A stretch of 64,000 bases of DNA. Origin: Histidinibacterium aquaticum (lineage in GTDB: Bacteria > Pseudomonadota > Alphaproteobacteria > Rhodobacterales > Rhodobacteraceae). The notes beneath the pieces are model-generated. The model searched no databases and had not been told where the DNA came from. It saw nothing but the letters and a program-made list of their open reading frames with translations. Both the position numbers and the translations under genes were made by a program. Location: contig NZ_VYQE01000003.1 of NCBI RefSeq assembly GCF_008710275.1, forward strand, positions 62,001 through 126,000. The letters are read 5' to 3'. Shown here piece after piece: positions 22,013 through 34,455 of the stretch (position 1 is its first letter; the number at the start of each line of letters is the position of its first letter).

Positions 22013-23976
22013 TGCGCGCCTCCCGGCGGGTGCAGCTTCCAGATCGCGTAGGGTCGCTCCTGCGGGTCGAGCATCAGGGTATGGTCCTTGCCGTGCCAGG
22101 TGAAACGGTTGCCGTGGATCGCGTCCTCGACCTCGATGGAGCCGAGGTCGGGCAGGCCGAACTCCCAGAGCGGGACCTCGAAGCCGAACTCGGCGCCGCC
22201 GAAGGGGTCCACGAGAACGTGGAAGAGCAGGTAGTTGCGGCTCTTCTCGTCGAAGCGGCCGTAGTAGAGGACGCGGTCGTCGTGGGCGGGGAAGAACTTG
22301 AGGTTGAGGAAGTCCTTCATTGCCGGGTTCTCGGCGCGCAGGCGGTTGATCAGGCGGATGTCGTCCTTGATGTGCCCCGGCGCGTCGAAGTCGCGGTGGC
22401 GCAGCTCGTACTTCTCGGAGTCGAGATACTCCTCCTTGCCCGGCAGCGCCTCGGACTCGCAGAGCTCGAAGCCCGAATACATCCCGTAATTGCCCGAGAG
22501 CGAGGCCGCCATGAGCAGCCTCGTGCGGAAGCCTGGGCGTCCGGAATACTGCAGGAAGACCGGATTGATGTCGGGCGTGTTCACGAAGAAATTCGGCCGC
22601 ATGTAGTGGCGGCACTCCTCCGTCGTCAGCTCGGTGAGATACTCCTGCAGCTCGGGGCCGGTATTGCGCCAGGTGTAGTAGGTGTAGCTCTGGTTGAAGC
22701 CCACCTTGGCGAGCCGCTTCATCACCTTGGGCCGGGTGAAGGCCTCGGACAGGAAGATCGCCTCGGGGCAGGTCCGGCGGACCTCGGCGATGATCCATTC
22801 CCAGAAGGGGAAGGGCTTGGTGTGGGGGTTGTCCACACGGAAGATCGTGACCCCGTGCCCGATCCAGAACAGGAAGAGGTCGCGGATCGCCTCCCAGAAG
22901 GGCGCGTTCGGACTGCCGTCCTCCATGTAGTAGCGGAAGTTGACGATATCCTCGTACTTCTTCGGCGGGTTCTCGGCGTACTTGATGGTGCCGTCGGGCC
23001 GCCGCTCGAACCAGTCGGGGTGCTCCTTGATCCAGGGGTGATCCGGCGAGGCGTTCAGCGCGATGTCGAGCGCGATCTCGAGGCCCTTCCTGCCCGCCGC
23101 CTCGACCAGCGCGTCGAAGTCCTCGAGCGTGCCGAGGTCGGGGTGCACGGCGTCCATGCCGCCCTCGGGGGAGCCGATGGCATAGGGGGAGCCCACGTCT
23201 CCCTGCTCGGCCGTCAGGGTGTTGTTCTTGCCCTTGCGGTTGGTCGTGCCGATCGGGTGGATCGGCGTGAAGTAGAGCACGTCGAAGCCCAGGTCGCGCA
23301 CGTAGTCGAGCCGGTCGATCACGTCCCGGAAGGTGCCGTGAACGCCGGGCGCGCCCGTGGAGCGGGGAAAGAGCTCGTACCAGGCCGAGAAGGCGGCGCG
23401 CTCGCGGTCGACCCAGACCGGCTTCTCGGTCGTGCGGGTGAGATTGGCGCGGGGTCCGATCCGGCCCATGAGCTCCAAGGTTTCGCCGGAGAGCAGCGCC
23501 TCGGCGTCGCCGGACTTCGCGGCCTTGTCGAGGGCCTTCTTCACCGAGCTCTGGCCGCGCGGGGCCTTGGCCTGGGCGATGATCCCCCTGGCCTCTTCCA
23601 GTTCGACCGAGACGTCCTGGCCCGCGTCGATCTTCTTGCGGGTGTCGCGCGCCCAGGTGCCCCAGAGGTCGCGCCAGGCAGAGATCGTGAAATGCGCGGA
23701 ACCGACCTGCGGAAAGGTGACCTCCGCCGACCAGATGTCGTTGAGTTCCTTGGTCATCGGGACCTCTGTCCCGTCGGGCAGCTCCACCGCGGCGGCGATG
23801 ACCTCGTGCCCGTCGCCGAAAATCTCCGCGGTGATGGTCATCGGCCATCCCGCGACGGTCTTTGCAGCGAACCGGCCCCCGTCGATCTCCGGATCAACGG
23901 TCTGGATTGCGATCCTGCACGCGGCGAGTTCCCCGAGAGATGCCCCGGCTGCTGCGCGGCCCTTGTTTGCCGGCAT
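22009..23976 (-). CDS. glgE: Alpha-1,4-glucan:maltose-1-phosphate maltosyltransferase (GlgE, GH13_3)
   Basis: The 655-residue enzyme transfers maltosyl units from maltose-1-phosphate to the non-reducing end of alpha-1,4 glucan. The N-terminal domain (about 20-190) and helical insert precede the GlgE hallmark AWYELFPRS and the barrel with nucleophile Asp382 (FRVDNPHTKP) and acid/base Glu411 (FLSEAFTRPKVM). Their 29-residue spacing equals that of the Streptomyces enzyme. ATG 23976 has GGAG six bases upstream; the longer upstream frame is composition-driven read-through. It is the first gene of the six-gene operon, so the promoter should lie in 23977-24146. No convincing -35/-10 pair stands out there. 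Confidence 0.96.
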
Positions 23977-24146
23977 GCCTGTCTCCGTTCCACTAATTCT
24001 CTGGCGGCGCCGGCGCGGGCGCTCACCGTCCCTTGATAACACAATGCCTAGCCCTGTCGGCGGTTCCGGCAAGGCGGCGGGTCCGGGGTGAGGTAGAGGA
24101 GTGCCTGATTTGGCGGCGGCTGCCCGATGCGCGGGCGACCCGCCGG

Positions 24147-26626
<2,480 letters not shown>

Positions 26627-26636
26627 GCCGCCTCCC

Positions 26637-27242
26637 TCAGAGATCGAGGAAGACGGTTTCGCCCTCGCCCTGCAGGCGGATGTCGAAGCGGTAGGCTCCG
26701 TCCCCCGTTTTCTTGGCGAGGAGCGTCTCGACGCGCGGACGCTGCTCGATCCGCATCAGGACGGGGTCGGCCGCGTTCGCCTCTTCCTCGTCCTCGAAGT
26801 AGATGCGGGTCATCAGGCCGATGTTGATGCCGCGCGCAACGATCCAGAGCGCGATATGCGGCGCCTGCACCCGTCCGTCGGGCAGCTTCACCGTGCCCGG
26901 CTTGATCGTGGAGAGCGTCCAGAGGCCGGTCTCGGCATGGGCGCCGAAGCGGCAGAAGCCGGGGACGCCCGGGTCGGCGCCCTCCTGCCCGGCGTAGAGG
27001 CCCTCGGCATCGGCCTGCCAGCTCTCGATCATCGCGTCGCGCAGGACCCAGCCGGTGCCGTCGGAGACGGTGCCGGTGATCTCGATCCGTTCGCCCTTGG
27101 CGGCCTCGGTGATCGGGCTGGTGCCGACCTCCTTTTCCACCGAGCCGGGATTGCCGGCATAGGTCGGCATCAGGCCGATGTGGACGTAGGGACCGGCGGT
27201 CTGCGAGGGGGTTTCGCGAAGGCGGGTCAGCGGCTGTACCAT
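26637..27242 (-). CDS. pcaG: Protocatechuate 3,4-dioxygenase alpha subunit (PcaG)
   Basis: The 201-residue alpha subunit pairs with PcaH to form the ring-opening intradiol enzyme. It opens with TPSQTAGPYVHIGLMP, typical of PcaG, and keeps the beta-sandwich core with VQAPHIALWIVARGINIGL. Here the alpha subunit carries no iron: the two Tyr/two His ligand set is in PcaH. It begins one base after the pcaH stop, ensuring matched synthesis. Confidence 0.96.
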   Translation of the reverse strand: MVQPLTRLRETPSQTAGPYVHIGLMPTYAGNPGSVEKEVGTSPITEAAKGERIEITGTVSDGTGWVLRDAMIESWQADAEGLYAGQEGADPGVPGFCRFGAHAETGLWTLSTIKPGTVKLPDGRVQAPHIALWIVARGINIGLMTRIYFEDEEEANAADPVLMRIEQRPRVETLLAKKTGDGAYRFDIRLQGEGETVFLDL

Positions 27243-27243
27243 G

Positions 27244-27972
27244 TCAGAGGCCCTCCGGCTTGTTCTCGAACATCGTCTGGCGGCGGCCGCGCAGCACGAT
27301 GTCGAACTTGTAGGTCAGGTAGTCGAGCGGGCGCGACATGGTCATGTCGAGCGGCGCGACGAGGGAGTCGAGCTGGCCGCGGTCCTTCACAGTGTGGAAG
27401 ATCGGACAGTAGCGCATCAGCGGGTCGCCCTCGAAGTACATCTGGCTGATCAGCCGCTGGCCGAAGCTGTGCCCGAAGATCGAGTAGTGGATATGCGCCG
27501 GCCGCCAGTCGTTGCCGCGGTTGGGCCAGGGATAGGCGCCGGGCTTGATCGTCATGAACTGGTAGTAGCCGTTCTCGTCGGTGATCGTCCGGCCGCAGCC
27601 GCCGAAGTTCGGGTCGAGCGGCGCGAAGTAGGTGTCCTTGTGGTGGCGGTAGCGCCCGCCCGCGTTGGCCTGCCAGACCTCGACAAGCGTATGCGGCACG
27701 GGCTTGCCCAGTTCGTCGAGGACATGGCCGTGCACGAGGATCCGCTCGCCGACCGCCGGGGCCTCGCCCTTGGTCCAGTTGAGGATCAGGTTGTTGTCCA
27801 GCGGCCCGAGCTGGTCGTGGCCGAAGGTCGGGCCCCACTCCTCGGTCGGGGTCGATTCCATCGACAGCAGCGCCTGGTTCGGCGAGCGCAGGACCGAGGT
27901 CTTGTAGCCAGGGTCGTAGGGGTCGGGATGCGCCGTGCGATCCCGTGGGATGAGACGTCCCGCGTCAGTCAT
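27244..27972 (-). CDS. pcaH: Protocatechuate 3,4-dioxygenase beta subunit (PcaH)
   Basis: The 242-residue catalytic subunit cleaves protocatechuate between its hydroxyls to give 3-carboxy-cis,cis-muconate. The non-heme Fe(III) ligands are visible: Tyr in GGRYRHHKDT, Tyr in KPGAYPWPNRGNDW and both His in RPAHIHYS. The N-terminus has the usual PcaH segment YKTSVLRSP. It starts eight bases inside the pcaC stop region and is followed by pcaG after one base. It receives protocatechuate from PobA and, by inference, from the LigM-like demethylase upstream. Confidence 0.97.
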   Translation of the reverse strand: MTDAGRLIPRDRTAHPDPYDPGYKTSVLRSPNQALLSMESTPTEEWGPTFGHDQLGPLDNNLILNWTKGEAPAVGERILVHGHVLDELGKPVPHTLVEVWQANAGGRYRHHKDTYFAPLDPNFGGCGRTITDENGYYQFMTIKPGAYPWPNRGNDWRPAHIHYSIFGHSFGQRLISQMYFEGDPLMRYCPIFHTVKDRGQLDSLVAPLDMTMSRPLDYLTYKFDIVLRGRRQTMFENKPEGL

Positions 27973-28348
27973 CTTCGGTCTCCATTTCCTTCAGTGTCGC
28001 CTTGACGAGCTTGAGCGCGTGGTTCGCGCGGGGCACGCCCGCGTAGATCGCCACGTGCTGCAGCGCTTCCGCGATGTCCTGCGGGCTCGCGCCGGTGCGG
28101 CGGGTGGCCCGGACGTGCATCGGGATCTCGTCGAAATTTCCGAGCGCCGCGAGCAGCGCGAGCGTGAGCATCGACCGCTCCCGGTCGCTGATGCCGTCCG
28201 AGGACCAGACGGTGCCCCAGGCGCCCTCGGTGATGAGCTGCTGGAAGGCGAGGTCGAGCTCTTCCTTCTGCGCCTCCGCGCGGTCGACATGGGCGTCGCC
28301 GAGAATGCGGCGCCGCGTCTTCATGCCCTCGTCGTATCTCTCTGTCAT
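27965..28348 (-). CDS. pcaC: 4-Carboxymuconolactone decarboxylase (PcaC)
   Basis: This 127-residue CMD/AhpD-fold protein decarboxylates gamma-carboxymuconolactone to beta-ketoadipate enol-lactone. Visible family features are RRRILGDAHVDRA near the N-terminus, the TEGAWGTVWS segment and RERSMLTLALLAALG. A strong Shine-Dalgarno (GGAGGGGAGG) precedes the ATG at 28348. It is not fused to PcaD (as PcaL), so the enol-lactone hydrolase must come from outside this window: no pcaD lies in this array. Confidence 0.95.
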   Translation of the reverse strand: MTERYDEGMKTRRRILGDAHVDRAEAQKEELDLAFQQLITEGAWGTVWSSDGISDRERSMLTLALLAALGNFDEIPMHVRATRRTGASPQDIAEALQHVAIYAGVPRANHALKLVKATLKEMETEDD

Positions 28349-28369
28349 GCCCCCTCCCCTCCGGCGCCG

Positions 28370-29218
28370 TCAGTCCTGGAAGACGACGGTCTTGTGCCGG
28401 TTGACGAAGACCCGGTCCTCGAGGAACCAGCCAACCGCCCGGGCGAGGACCCGGCGCTCGATGTCCCGGCCCTTGCGGACGAGGTCCTCGGGGCTGTCGA
28501 CATGGGTCACCGGCTCCACATCCTGGGCGATGATCGGGCCCTCGTCGAGGTCGGCGGTGACGAAGTGCGCGGTCGCGCCGATCATCTTCACCCCCCGCTC
28601 GTAGGCCTGGTGGTAGGGCTTGGCGCCCTTGAAGCCCGGCAGGAAGGAGTGGTGGATGTTGATGCACCGCCCCGAGAGCCAGGCCGACATGTCGTCGGAG
28701 AGGACCTGCATGTAGCGGGCCAGCACCACGAGGTCGGCGCCGGTCTCCTCGACGATCTCCTTGATGCGGGCCTCCTGGTCGGGCTTCGTCTCGCGCGTGA
28801 CCGGCAGGTGGTAGTAGGGAATGCCGCGGTCCACCGTGAGCTGCAGCACCTCCTGCGGGTGGTTGGAGACGATGGCGACGGGCTCCATCCCCAGCTCGCC
28901 GATCCGCCAGCGGTAGAGCAGGTCGCCCAGGCAGTGGTCGAACTTCGAGACCATGAGCAGCACCTTCTGCCGCTCGCTCGCCGGGCGCAGCTTCCAGTCC
29001 ATGCCGCGCCGCTGGGCGACCGCGCCGAAGGCGCCGCGCAGGGTCTCGACGTCGGCCTCGGCGTCGAAGGCCACGCGCATGAAGAAGAGGTTGCTCTCGG
29101 CGTCGTCGAACTGCTGCGCCTCGGTGATGTTGCCTCCGGCCCCGGCGAGCGCCGAGGCCACGTCGGCCACGATCCCCATGGCGTCGACGCAGGACAGGCT
29201 CAGGACGTAGGAGGTCAT
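28370..29218 (-). CDS. purU: Formyltetrahydrofolate deformylase (PurU)
   Basis: The 282-residue enzyme hydrolyses 10-formyl-THF to formate plus THF. An N-terminal ACT domain (residues ~1-80, [19 protein letters not shown]) is joined to a formyltransferase-fold domain. That domain has LARYMQVLS, the catalytic [20 protein letters not shown] stretch and the Asp in [13 protein letters not shown] 29218 is the first Met of the ACT domain. It lies between the TRAP genes and pcaC, 53 and 21 bases away. In an O-demethylation array it plausibly regenerates free THF from the one-carbon units loaded by the LigM-like enzyme. Confidence 0.95.
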   Translation of the reverse strand: MTSYVLSLSCVDAMGIVADVASALAGAGGNITEAQQFDDAESNLFFMRVAFDAEADVETLRGAFGAVAQRRGMDWKLRPASERQKVLLMVSKFDHCLGDLLYRWRIGELGMEPVAIVSNHPQEVLQLTVDRGIPYYHLPVTRETKPDQEARIKEIVEETGADLVVLARYMQVLSDDMSAWLSGRCINIHHSFLPGFKGAKPYHQAYERGVKMIGATAHFVTADLDEGPIIAQDVEPVTHVDSPEDLVRKGRDIERRVLARAVGWFLEDRVFVNRHKTVVFQD

Positions 29219-29271
29219 TGCGCCGCCTCGGGGGTCTTGGGGGAGCGGATGGGCACGGGGCGTCTCCTTTG

Positions 29272-30576
29272 TCAGTCGAACATTGTGTTTGGCAGGATCA
29301 GTGCGATCTGCGGGAAGGCCACGAGCAGCGCGAGGCAGACGAACATGGCGAACCAGAAGGGCAGCACACCGATGAAGATGTCGCCGAGCGGGACCTTCGG
29401 GGCCACGGATTTGACGATGAAGACGTTGATCCCCACCGGCGGCGAGATCAGCCCCATCTCGAGCACCAGGACCACGAGCACGCCGAAGAGGATCGGGTCG
29501 ATGCCGAGCTGCAGGATCACCGGGTAGTAAATCGGCATGGTCAGCACGAGCATGGCGAAGCCTTCGAGGAAGCAGCCGAGCACGAGGTAGCTGAGCAGGA
29601 TGAGGGCCAGGACGCCGAGCGCGGGGACCTGGATGTTGGTCAGGAACTCGCCCACCGCCGTCGGCACCTGGCTGAGGGCCAGGAAGGGGTTGATGAGGTG
29701 GGCCGCGATCAGGATCAGCATGACGGTCGCCGTCGTGACGACCGAGTCCTTGCAGGCCTCCCAGAAGAGCCGGGGCGTGAGCGTCCGCTCGATGAGCGCC
29801 GCCACGATGATGAGGCCCGCGCCGACGGCGGCCGCCTCGACGGGCGAGAAGATGCCGCCGTAGATGCCGCCGATGGTCAGCAGGATCACCGCGATGATCG
29901 GGAAGGCGCCCAGCAGCGCCCGGCCCTTTTCCGAGGTCGAGGTGCTCGGGCCCGCGGGGGCGAGCGAGGGCTTGATCATGCACATGATCGTCACGGTCGC
30001 CACGAAGAGCGAGAGCAGCAGCAGGCCCGGAAGGACGCCCGCCACGAAGAGCCGTCCGATCGATTCCTGCGCGAGGATGGCGTAGATCACGAAACCCGTG
30101 GAGGGCGGGATCAGGATGCCCAGCGTGCCCCCCGCGGCGACCGAGCCGGTGGCGAGCTTGCTGTCGTATCCGAAGCGGTCCATCTCGGCGAGAGAGACCT
30201 TGCCCATGGTCAGCGCCGCCGCGACCGAGGAGCCAGAGAGCGCCGCGAAGCCGCCGCAGCCGACGATGGTGGCCGAGGCGAGACCGCCCTTCAGCTGGCC
30301 GATGATGGCGTAGGCCGCGTCGTAGAGCCTGCGGCTCATGCCGGTGGCGGCGGCCACGTTGCCCATCAGGATGAAGAGCGGGACGACGACGAGCTCCTGC
30401 CGCGAGGCGAGCGTGAAGCTCTCGGAGGCGAGCAGGGATTCCGCCGCGCTCCAGGAATTGAGGATGGCGACTCCGCCGAAGCCCACGACGAACATGGCGA
30501 TCGCCACGGGGATGCGCAGGACGAGCAGGACGAAGAGGACGAGGATCCCCAGGAAACCGATCAGTTCGCTGCTCAT
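29272..30576 (-). CDS. dctM: TRAP transporter large permease (DctM family), system 1
   Basis: The 434-residue inner-membrane protein has about 12 hydrophobic segments and DctM signatures: [20 protein letters not shown], the hairpin-rich [19 protein letters not shown] and [14 protein letters not shown], and near the end [15 protein letters not shown]. It is the Na+-driven transport subunit. ATG 30576 overlaps the dctQ stop as ATGA. It works with the DctQ and DctP proteins encoded just upstream. By location in the ligM-pca array the substrate is probably an aromatic acid such as vanillate, not a C4-dicarboxylate. Confidence 0.93.
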   Translation of the reverse strand: MSSELIGFLGILVLFVLLVLRIPVAIAMFVVGFGGVAILNSWSAAESLLASESFTLASRQELVVVPLFILMGNVAAATGMSRRLYDAAYAIIGQLKGGLASATIVGCGGFAALSGSSVAAALTMGKVSLAEMDRFGYDSKLATGSVAAGGTLGILIPPSTGFVIYAILAQESIGRLFVAGVLPGLLLLSLFVATVTIMCMIKPSLAPAGPSTSTSEKGRALLGAFPIIAVILLTIGGIYGGIFSPVEAAAVGAGLIIVAALIERTLTPRLFWEACKDSVVTTATVMLILIAAHLINPFLALSQVPTAVGEFLTNIQVPALGVLALILLSYLVLGCFLEGFAMLVLTMPIYYPVILQLGIDPILFGVLVVLVLEMGLISPPVGINVFIVKSVAPKVPLGDIFIGVLPFWFAMFVCLALLVAFPQIALILPNTMFD

Positions 30577-31091
30577 TCGTTGGCACCCTCGGTCCGGAGG
30601 GGCTCGGCCCGCTCTCCGGTGACGATGAGTTCGACCACCCGCAGCGCCATGCCGAGCGCCGTGACCACGGAGAAGGCCACGACCGCCCACTGGAACCACC
30701 ACTTGGGCAGGTCGATGATGTTGGTGCGCAAGTTGAGCATCTGGCTCAGCCCGGCGCTGTCGTAGACCGTCCAGGCGATGCCGGCGAAGACGGCGGCGCC
30801 GAAGAGCGCCGAAACGACGTCGGCGGCGTAGTTCAGCCAGTCGGGGAACTTGCGCTCGAAGACGTCGACGGAGACATGCCCGCCGACCCGGTCGCAGAGC
30901 GCCATGGCGCCGAAGACCAGGATCGCCATCGACATCGTCGAAAGATCCTGAGCGCCGGTGAGCGGGGCGCCGAAAAAGCGCCCCGTCACGTCGACAAGGA
31001 TCACCCCCAGCTCGAAGATGAGAGCCACCGCCGCGACCATCGCGGCGATGCGGATCAGCCCGTCCGCGAGTTTCCTGAGGGTGACCAGCAT
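30573..31091 (-). CDS. dctQ: TRAP transporter small permease (DctQ family), system 1
   Basis: The 172-residue membrane protein has four predicted segments and the DctQ-type motif [19 protein letters not shown] after the first. It bridges DctP docking and DctM transport. It starts two bases after the dctP stop and overlaps dctM by four bases. Sequence is otherwise poorly conserved in this family, so assignment leans on topology and flanking genes. Confidence 0.9.
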   Translation of the reverse strand: MLVTLRKLADGLIRIAAMVAAVALIFELGVILVDVTGRFFGAPLTGAQDLSTMSMAILVFGAMALCDRVGGHVSVDVFERKFPDWLNYAADVVSALFGAAVFAGIAWTVYDSAGLSQMLNLRTNIIDLPKWWFQWAVVAFSVVTALGMALRVVELIVTGERAEPLRTEGANE

Positions 31092-31093
31092 GC

Positions 31094-32089
31094 TTACATG
31101 CCCTCGTCGCCGGTCATCGCGTCATAGACGTCCTGACCGTCGATCTCGGCAACGCGGTTCTCGGTCACCGGCAGGGTGATGTCGCCGAAGGCCGCGATCT
31201 CTTCCTCGGTGAGGTCGATGATCGTGTTGTCGCCGGTCTCCTCGATGGCGGTGCGAACCTCGTCGGTCTTCTGCAGCCAGCCCTCTTCGGCGGACTGCGA
31301 CAGGCTGCGGCCGGAGTTCTCCTCGATGGCCGCCTGCATGTTCTCCGGCAGGCCGTCGAAGCGCTCCTGGTTCATCACGACGTAGAAGGCGATCTGACCC
31401 AGCGGCGCGCCGTAGGTGTAGGAGTTCGCCACCTCGTCGAGACGGAAGTCGCCCACGGCGGAGGTGCCGGTGACGATGCCGTCGATCAGGCCGGTCTGCA
31501 GGGCGTTGTACATCTCTCCCGCGGGCATCTGGACCGGGATCGCGCCCAGTTCCTCGATGATGTCGCCGGAGACCGAGCCGGACACGCGGATCTTCAGGCC
31601 CTCGAGATCGGCGGGGGTGCGGATCTCGTGGTCCTTCATGATGAAGATGTTGGGCTCGGAGGTCCAAAGGGCGAGCGGCTTGGTGCCGGGATACTCGTCC
31701 TGCAGCAGGCCCGCATCCCAGGCGTCCCAGATCACCTCGTAGCCGCGGCGCTCGTCGGTGACGACGCCCGGAAGCTCGGCGACCATGGTCTTCGGGAATT
31801 GCGAGGAGGTGTAGCCCTGCAGGCCCCAGACGATGTCGGCCACGCCCTGGACGACGCGGACGTACTGCTCGAGCGGGCCGGCGCCCAGCTCGCCGCCGGG
31901 GTAGACCTCGACTTCGAGTTCGCCGTCGGTCGCCTCGCCCACGCCCTCGGCGAAGGGCTCGATGGTCGACGCGGTCAGCGTGTGCTGCGGCGGCACCCAG
32001 TGGGCGAAGCTCAGCGTTTCGGCGGCGCCGATCTGCGGCGCAACCAGCGCGGCGCCCAGAAGGGTCGCCTTGAGGCTCGTCATCTTCAT
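31094..32089 (-). CDS. dctP: TRAP transporter periplasmic binding protein (DctP family), system 1
   Basis: The 331-residue solute receptor has a Sec signal (about 1-22, ending GAAETL) and the family pattern: HWVPPQHTLT at the start, GLKIRVSG and a central LQTGLIDGIVTG segment. The conserved Arg in KIRV normally binds a carboxylate group of the ligand, in keeping with an organic acid. ATG 32089 has GGGAGG seven bases upstream; a second ATG two codons later is possible. Adjacent to the ligM-like gene, it is likely the receptor for a methoxylated or hydroxylated benzoate; this is inference. Confidence 0.92.
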   Translation of the reverse strand: MKMTSLKATLLGAALVAPQIGAAETLSFAHWVPPQHTLTASTIEPFAEGVGEATDGELEVEVYPGGELGAGPLEQYVRVVQGVADIVWGLQGYTSSQFPKTMVAELPGVVTDERRGYEVIWDAWDAGLLQDEYPGTKPLALWTSEPNIFIMKDHEIRTPADLEGLKIRVSGSVSGDIIEELGAIPVQMPAGEMYNALQTGLIDGIVTGTSAVGDFRLDEVANSYTYGAPLGQIAFYVVMNQERFDGLPENMQAAIEENSGRSLSQSAEEGWLQKTDEVRTAIEETGDNTIIDLTEEEIAAFGDITLPVTENRVAEIDGQDVYDAMTGDEGM

Positions 32090-32127
32090 CTGTGTTCCTC
32101 CCTGGAAACAGGTTTCTCCTGGCAGAG

Positions 32128-32151
32128 GGGCCGGACCACGAGGGCCGGCCC
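32128..32151 (-). other. Intergenic imperfect hairpin between ligM-like gene and dctP
   Basis: Arms GGGCCGGACC (32128-32137) and GGGCCGGCCC (32142-32151) pair with one mismatch around a four-base loop, in the 87-base gap before dctP. There is no T-run. It may stabilise the ligM transcript end or damp expression between genes; other binding-protein genes in this window have similar hairpins on their downstream side. Confidence 0.4.
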
Positions 32152-32176
32152 GCTCCTTCTCTTCAGCGGCGGCGCG

Positions 32177-33589
32177 TTACTCCGCCTTGGTCCGCCAGCT
32201 GTCGGCGGCGTAGCTCTCGCGCGCCTCGGTCGAGTACGGCGTCGGCGAGACACGCACCCGGATCTCGGCCTGGTCGTGACGCTCGGCCGAAGTCTTCTGC
32301 GTCTCGTCGGGTTCGCCCCACTTCATGGTCAGGACATCGCCCACTTCGACGCTCTGGTCCACCACGCCGAGCGACAGCACGCAGCGCTCGTTGTAGGAAT
32401 AGCCGTTGAACATGGACATGCCGACCATCTTGTCGCCGTGCATCACCATGTCCGCGGAGGACGAGGCGTAGTTCGGCTGCGGGAAGTCGATCCACTTGTA
32501 GGGACGCTCGCGGGTCGGATCGAAGGCCGAGCCGATGACCTTGAGCACGTCCTCGGCGTTCCACTCGAAGGTGACCTTCTTCCGGTTGGAGGGGGCGTCC
32601 TTCATCTTCTCGAGGGCCGCCTTGCCGACGAAGTCGTCCTTCTTCCAGCCGATGTAGAAGCCGTAGCCCAGCTCGAAGGGATTGACGTAGTAGTCCTCGA
32701 TGTTGTCGCTCACGAAGCTGCCGCCGATGGTGCCGTTGGCCTCGTAGCTCTCGGCGCCGAGCCAGTCGCGGTAGTCGGCCAGCATGCCGTCACCGGTGTA
32801 GATGCCGGGCAGCGGCGAGGGGATCCAGCCGGATTCCAGCGTGTTCGTGGAATAGGCGCGCGAGCCCACCTGGTGGATCTCGACGCCCACGTCGCGGGCC
32901 GCCTGCAGGATCGTGCTCTCGATGTAGTGCTTGTCCGCGTAGGGGCCCCAGATCTCGAGGCCCGGCGCGCCGGCCATGCCGTGGCGCAGCGCCTGCACGC
33001 GGCGATTGCCCACGTTGATCCAGTCGACGTGGAAGAACTTGATGTCCGGAACCGGACCGCCGTTGATCTTCTCGAAGATCTTCGGCGCTTCGGGGCCCTG
33101 GATCTGGTAGCGGTAGTGGGTGCGCAGGACCCGCTCGCCGTCGGGGCGCGAGGGCGAGCGCGGATCGTGCAGCAGGCGGACCTTCCACTTGCCGATGGCG
33201 GCCTGGAACTTGGTCCAGTTGGCGGTGGGCGCGCGGCCCACGAGGATGAACTTGTCCTCGCGCTCGCGGAAGATGATCATGTCGCCGATGACGTGGCCGT
33301 TCGGCGTGACCGGAACGAAGTGCTTGGCACGGTTCAGGTCGAAGTTGGAAAAGCCGTTGATGCCGACATGCGCGAGGAAGGCCTCGGCGTCGGGGCCCTC
33401 GACGATGAGCTCGTCCATGTGGTGCGACTGGTCGAAGAGCACCGCGCTGTCGCGCCAGGCCTTCTGCTCGTCGCGCCAGTTGGTGAATTCCGGCGCCACG
33501 ACCGGATAGACATACATGCCGATCCGGCTGTTGCGGAGCATCTCCACCGGGTTGGCATGTTTCGCGATGGCATCGCTGAGGCTGGGCAT
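32177..33589 (-). CDS. ligM: LigM/DesA-type tetrahydrofolate-dependent aromatic O-demethylase
   Basis: The 470-residue protein belongs to the GcvT aminomethyltransferase fold. It matches what I know of Sphingobium LigM in length and in landmark segments: EMLRNSRIGMYVYPVVAPEF, NSAVLFDQ-like DSAVLFDQSHHMDEL, ALRHGMAGAPGLEIWGPY, NTLESGWIPSPLPGIYTGD and GGSFVSDNIEDYYVNP. LigM moves the methyl of vanillate (or 3-O-methylgallate) to THF, giving protocatechuate (or gallate) and 5-methyl-THF. ATG 33589 has GGAGG eight bases upstream. It lies 36 bases after gntR. The neighbouring pca, gal and purU genes fit. DmdA and GcvT are less likely: both are shorter and lack these segments. Vanillate versus syringate preference is not readable. 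Confidence 0.88.
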   Translation of the reverse strand: MPSLSDAIAKHANPVEMLRNSRIGMYVYPVVAPEFTNWRDEQKAWRDSAVLFDQSHHMDELIVEGPDAEAFLAHVGINGFSNFDLNRAKHFVPVTPNGHVIGDMIIFREREDKFILVGRAPTANWTKFQAAIGKWKVRLLHDPRSPSRPDGERVLRTHYRYQIQGPEAPKIFEKINGGPVPDIKFFHVDWINVGNRRVQALRHGMAGAPGLEIWGPYADKHYIESTILQAARDVGVEIHQVGSRAYSTNTLESGWIPSPLPGIYTGDGMLADYRDWLGAESYEANGTIGGSFVSDNIEDYYVNPFELGYGFYIGWKKDDFVGKAALEKMKDAPSNRKKVTFEWNAEDVLKVIGSAFDPTRERPYKWIDFPQPNYASSSADMVMHGDKMVGMSMFNGYSYNERCVLSLGVVDQSVEVGDVLTMKWGEPDETQKTSAERHDQAEIRVRVSPTPYSTEARESYAADSWRTKAE

Positions 33590-33625
33590 TTCTCTTCCTC
33601 CCAAGGGGTTACAGTGACGGGTGTT

Positions 33626-34354
33626 TCAGGGCGCGACAAGGGAGAGACCGGGCACGCGCGCGGCGAGATCCGGCTTCTTCATCATCACGTATTGGAAATT
33701 CTCGCGGGCGAGCCGGGCGTGCTCGCGGGCCAGGGCCTCGGCCCGGGCGCCCTCGCGCGCGGCGATGGCCTGGGTGAGCGCCCGGTGCTGGACCTGGGCG
33801 CGCAGCAGGCTGTCGCGGAAATCGGGGATCACCTCCTGCCCCTGCAGGAAGGCGGTGGGCGAGGCCACCGGCAGGCGGCAGGCCCGCTCCACCTCGCGCG
33901 CGACGATGGGCGAGCCGGCGAGATGAGCGAGGATGTCGTGGAATTCGGCGTTGAGCCGGACGTAGGCGCGGAAGTCGAAACGATCGGGGTCGACGGCCAC
34001 TTCGAGCGCGTCGGTCACCTCTTCCATCCGGGCCGCGAGATCGGGATCCGCGCCCCGTTCGGCGGCGAGCCGGGCCGCCGTGCCCTCCATGACGCCGCGC
34101 AGCTCGATGGCGTCGAGGATATCGTCCATCCCGAAGGAGGCGACGCGGCAGCCGCCGGTCTCGATCCGCTCCAGGAGCCCCTCGTCGACAAGCCGGTCCA
34201 TCGCCTGCCGGAGGGGCGTGCGCGAGAGCCCGAGACGCTCGGCGAGGCCGGTCTCGGCCAACCGGTCGCCGGCGGCGAATTCACCCTTGAGGATCAGCGA
34301 GCGCAGCTCGATGAGCGCGCGTGCGAACCGGGCATTCCGATCCTGGCTCGTCAT
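33626..34354 (-). CDS. GntR-family (FCD subfamily) transcriptional regulator
   Basis: The 242-residue repressor-type protein has an N-terminal winged helix (about 10-75, GDRLAETGLAERLGLSRTPLRQAMDRLVDEGLLE region) and an all-helical FCD ligand domain (about 90-220). The FCD domain contains ELRGVMEGTAARLAAERGA and EFHDILAHLAGSP. VanR of other proteobacteria belongs to this subfamily. It is the first gene of the leftward ligM array and faces a TauE/SafE permease across 133 bases holding two matching CTGTATAC sites. Autoregulation and control of ligM by an aromatic acid or its metabolite are likely. ATG 34354 was chosen since the helix-turn-helix begins right after. Confidence 0.9.
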   Translation of the reverse strand: MTSQDRNARFARALIELRSLILKGEFAAGDRLAETGLAERLGLSRTPLRQAMDRLVDEGLLERIETGGCRVASFGMDDILDAIELRGVMEGTAARLAAERGADPDLAARMEEVTDALEVAVDPDRFDFRAYVRLNAEFHDILAHLAGSPIVAREVERACRLPVASPTAFLQGQEVIPDFRDSLLRAQVQHRALTQAIAAREGARAEALAREHARLARENFQYVMMKKPDLAARVPGLSLVAP

Positions 34355-34392
34355 GACTCCTCCCGGTCGTCGGCGAAGGCTCCCTTCCTTCG

Positions 34393-34402
34393 CTGTATAC
34401 AG
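34393..34402. promoter_or_regulatory. Candidate GntR operator 1 (CTGTATACAG, perfect palindrome)
   Basis: A perfect 10-base palindrome with GTATAC core, 38 bases upstream of the gntR start. FCD-type GntR proteins commonly bind short GT-N(2-3)-AC palindromes. A second nearly identical copy lies 63 bases away. Confidence 0.55.
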
Positions 34403-34455
34403 TATCCCGCAGGAGAGCGGGTTCAAGCAGGAAAATCGCGGCGGATCGGGAAAAA

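Noticed and set aside
22013-23848. N-terminal extension of the TreS-maltokinase frame by about 600 codons
   Set aside because: It is the shadow of glgE in another frame; TreS homology starts at the ATG at 22012, which overlaps the glgE stop as ATGA.
29219-30586. N-terminal extension of the PurU frame by about 450 codons
   Set aside because: It is out-of-frame reading of dctM with Arg/Gly/His-rich composition; the ACT domain of PurU begins at 29218.
32177-33589. Glycine-cleavage T protein (gcvT) or DMSP demethylase (dmdA)
   Set aside because: The protein is about 100 residues longer, shows LigM-type segments, and has no gcvH/gcvP or dmdBCD set nearby.
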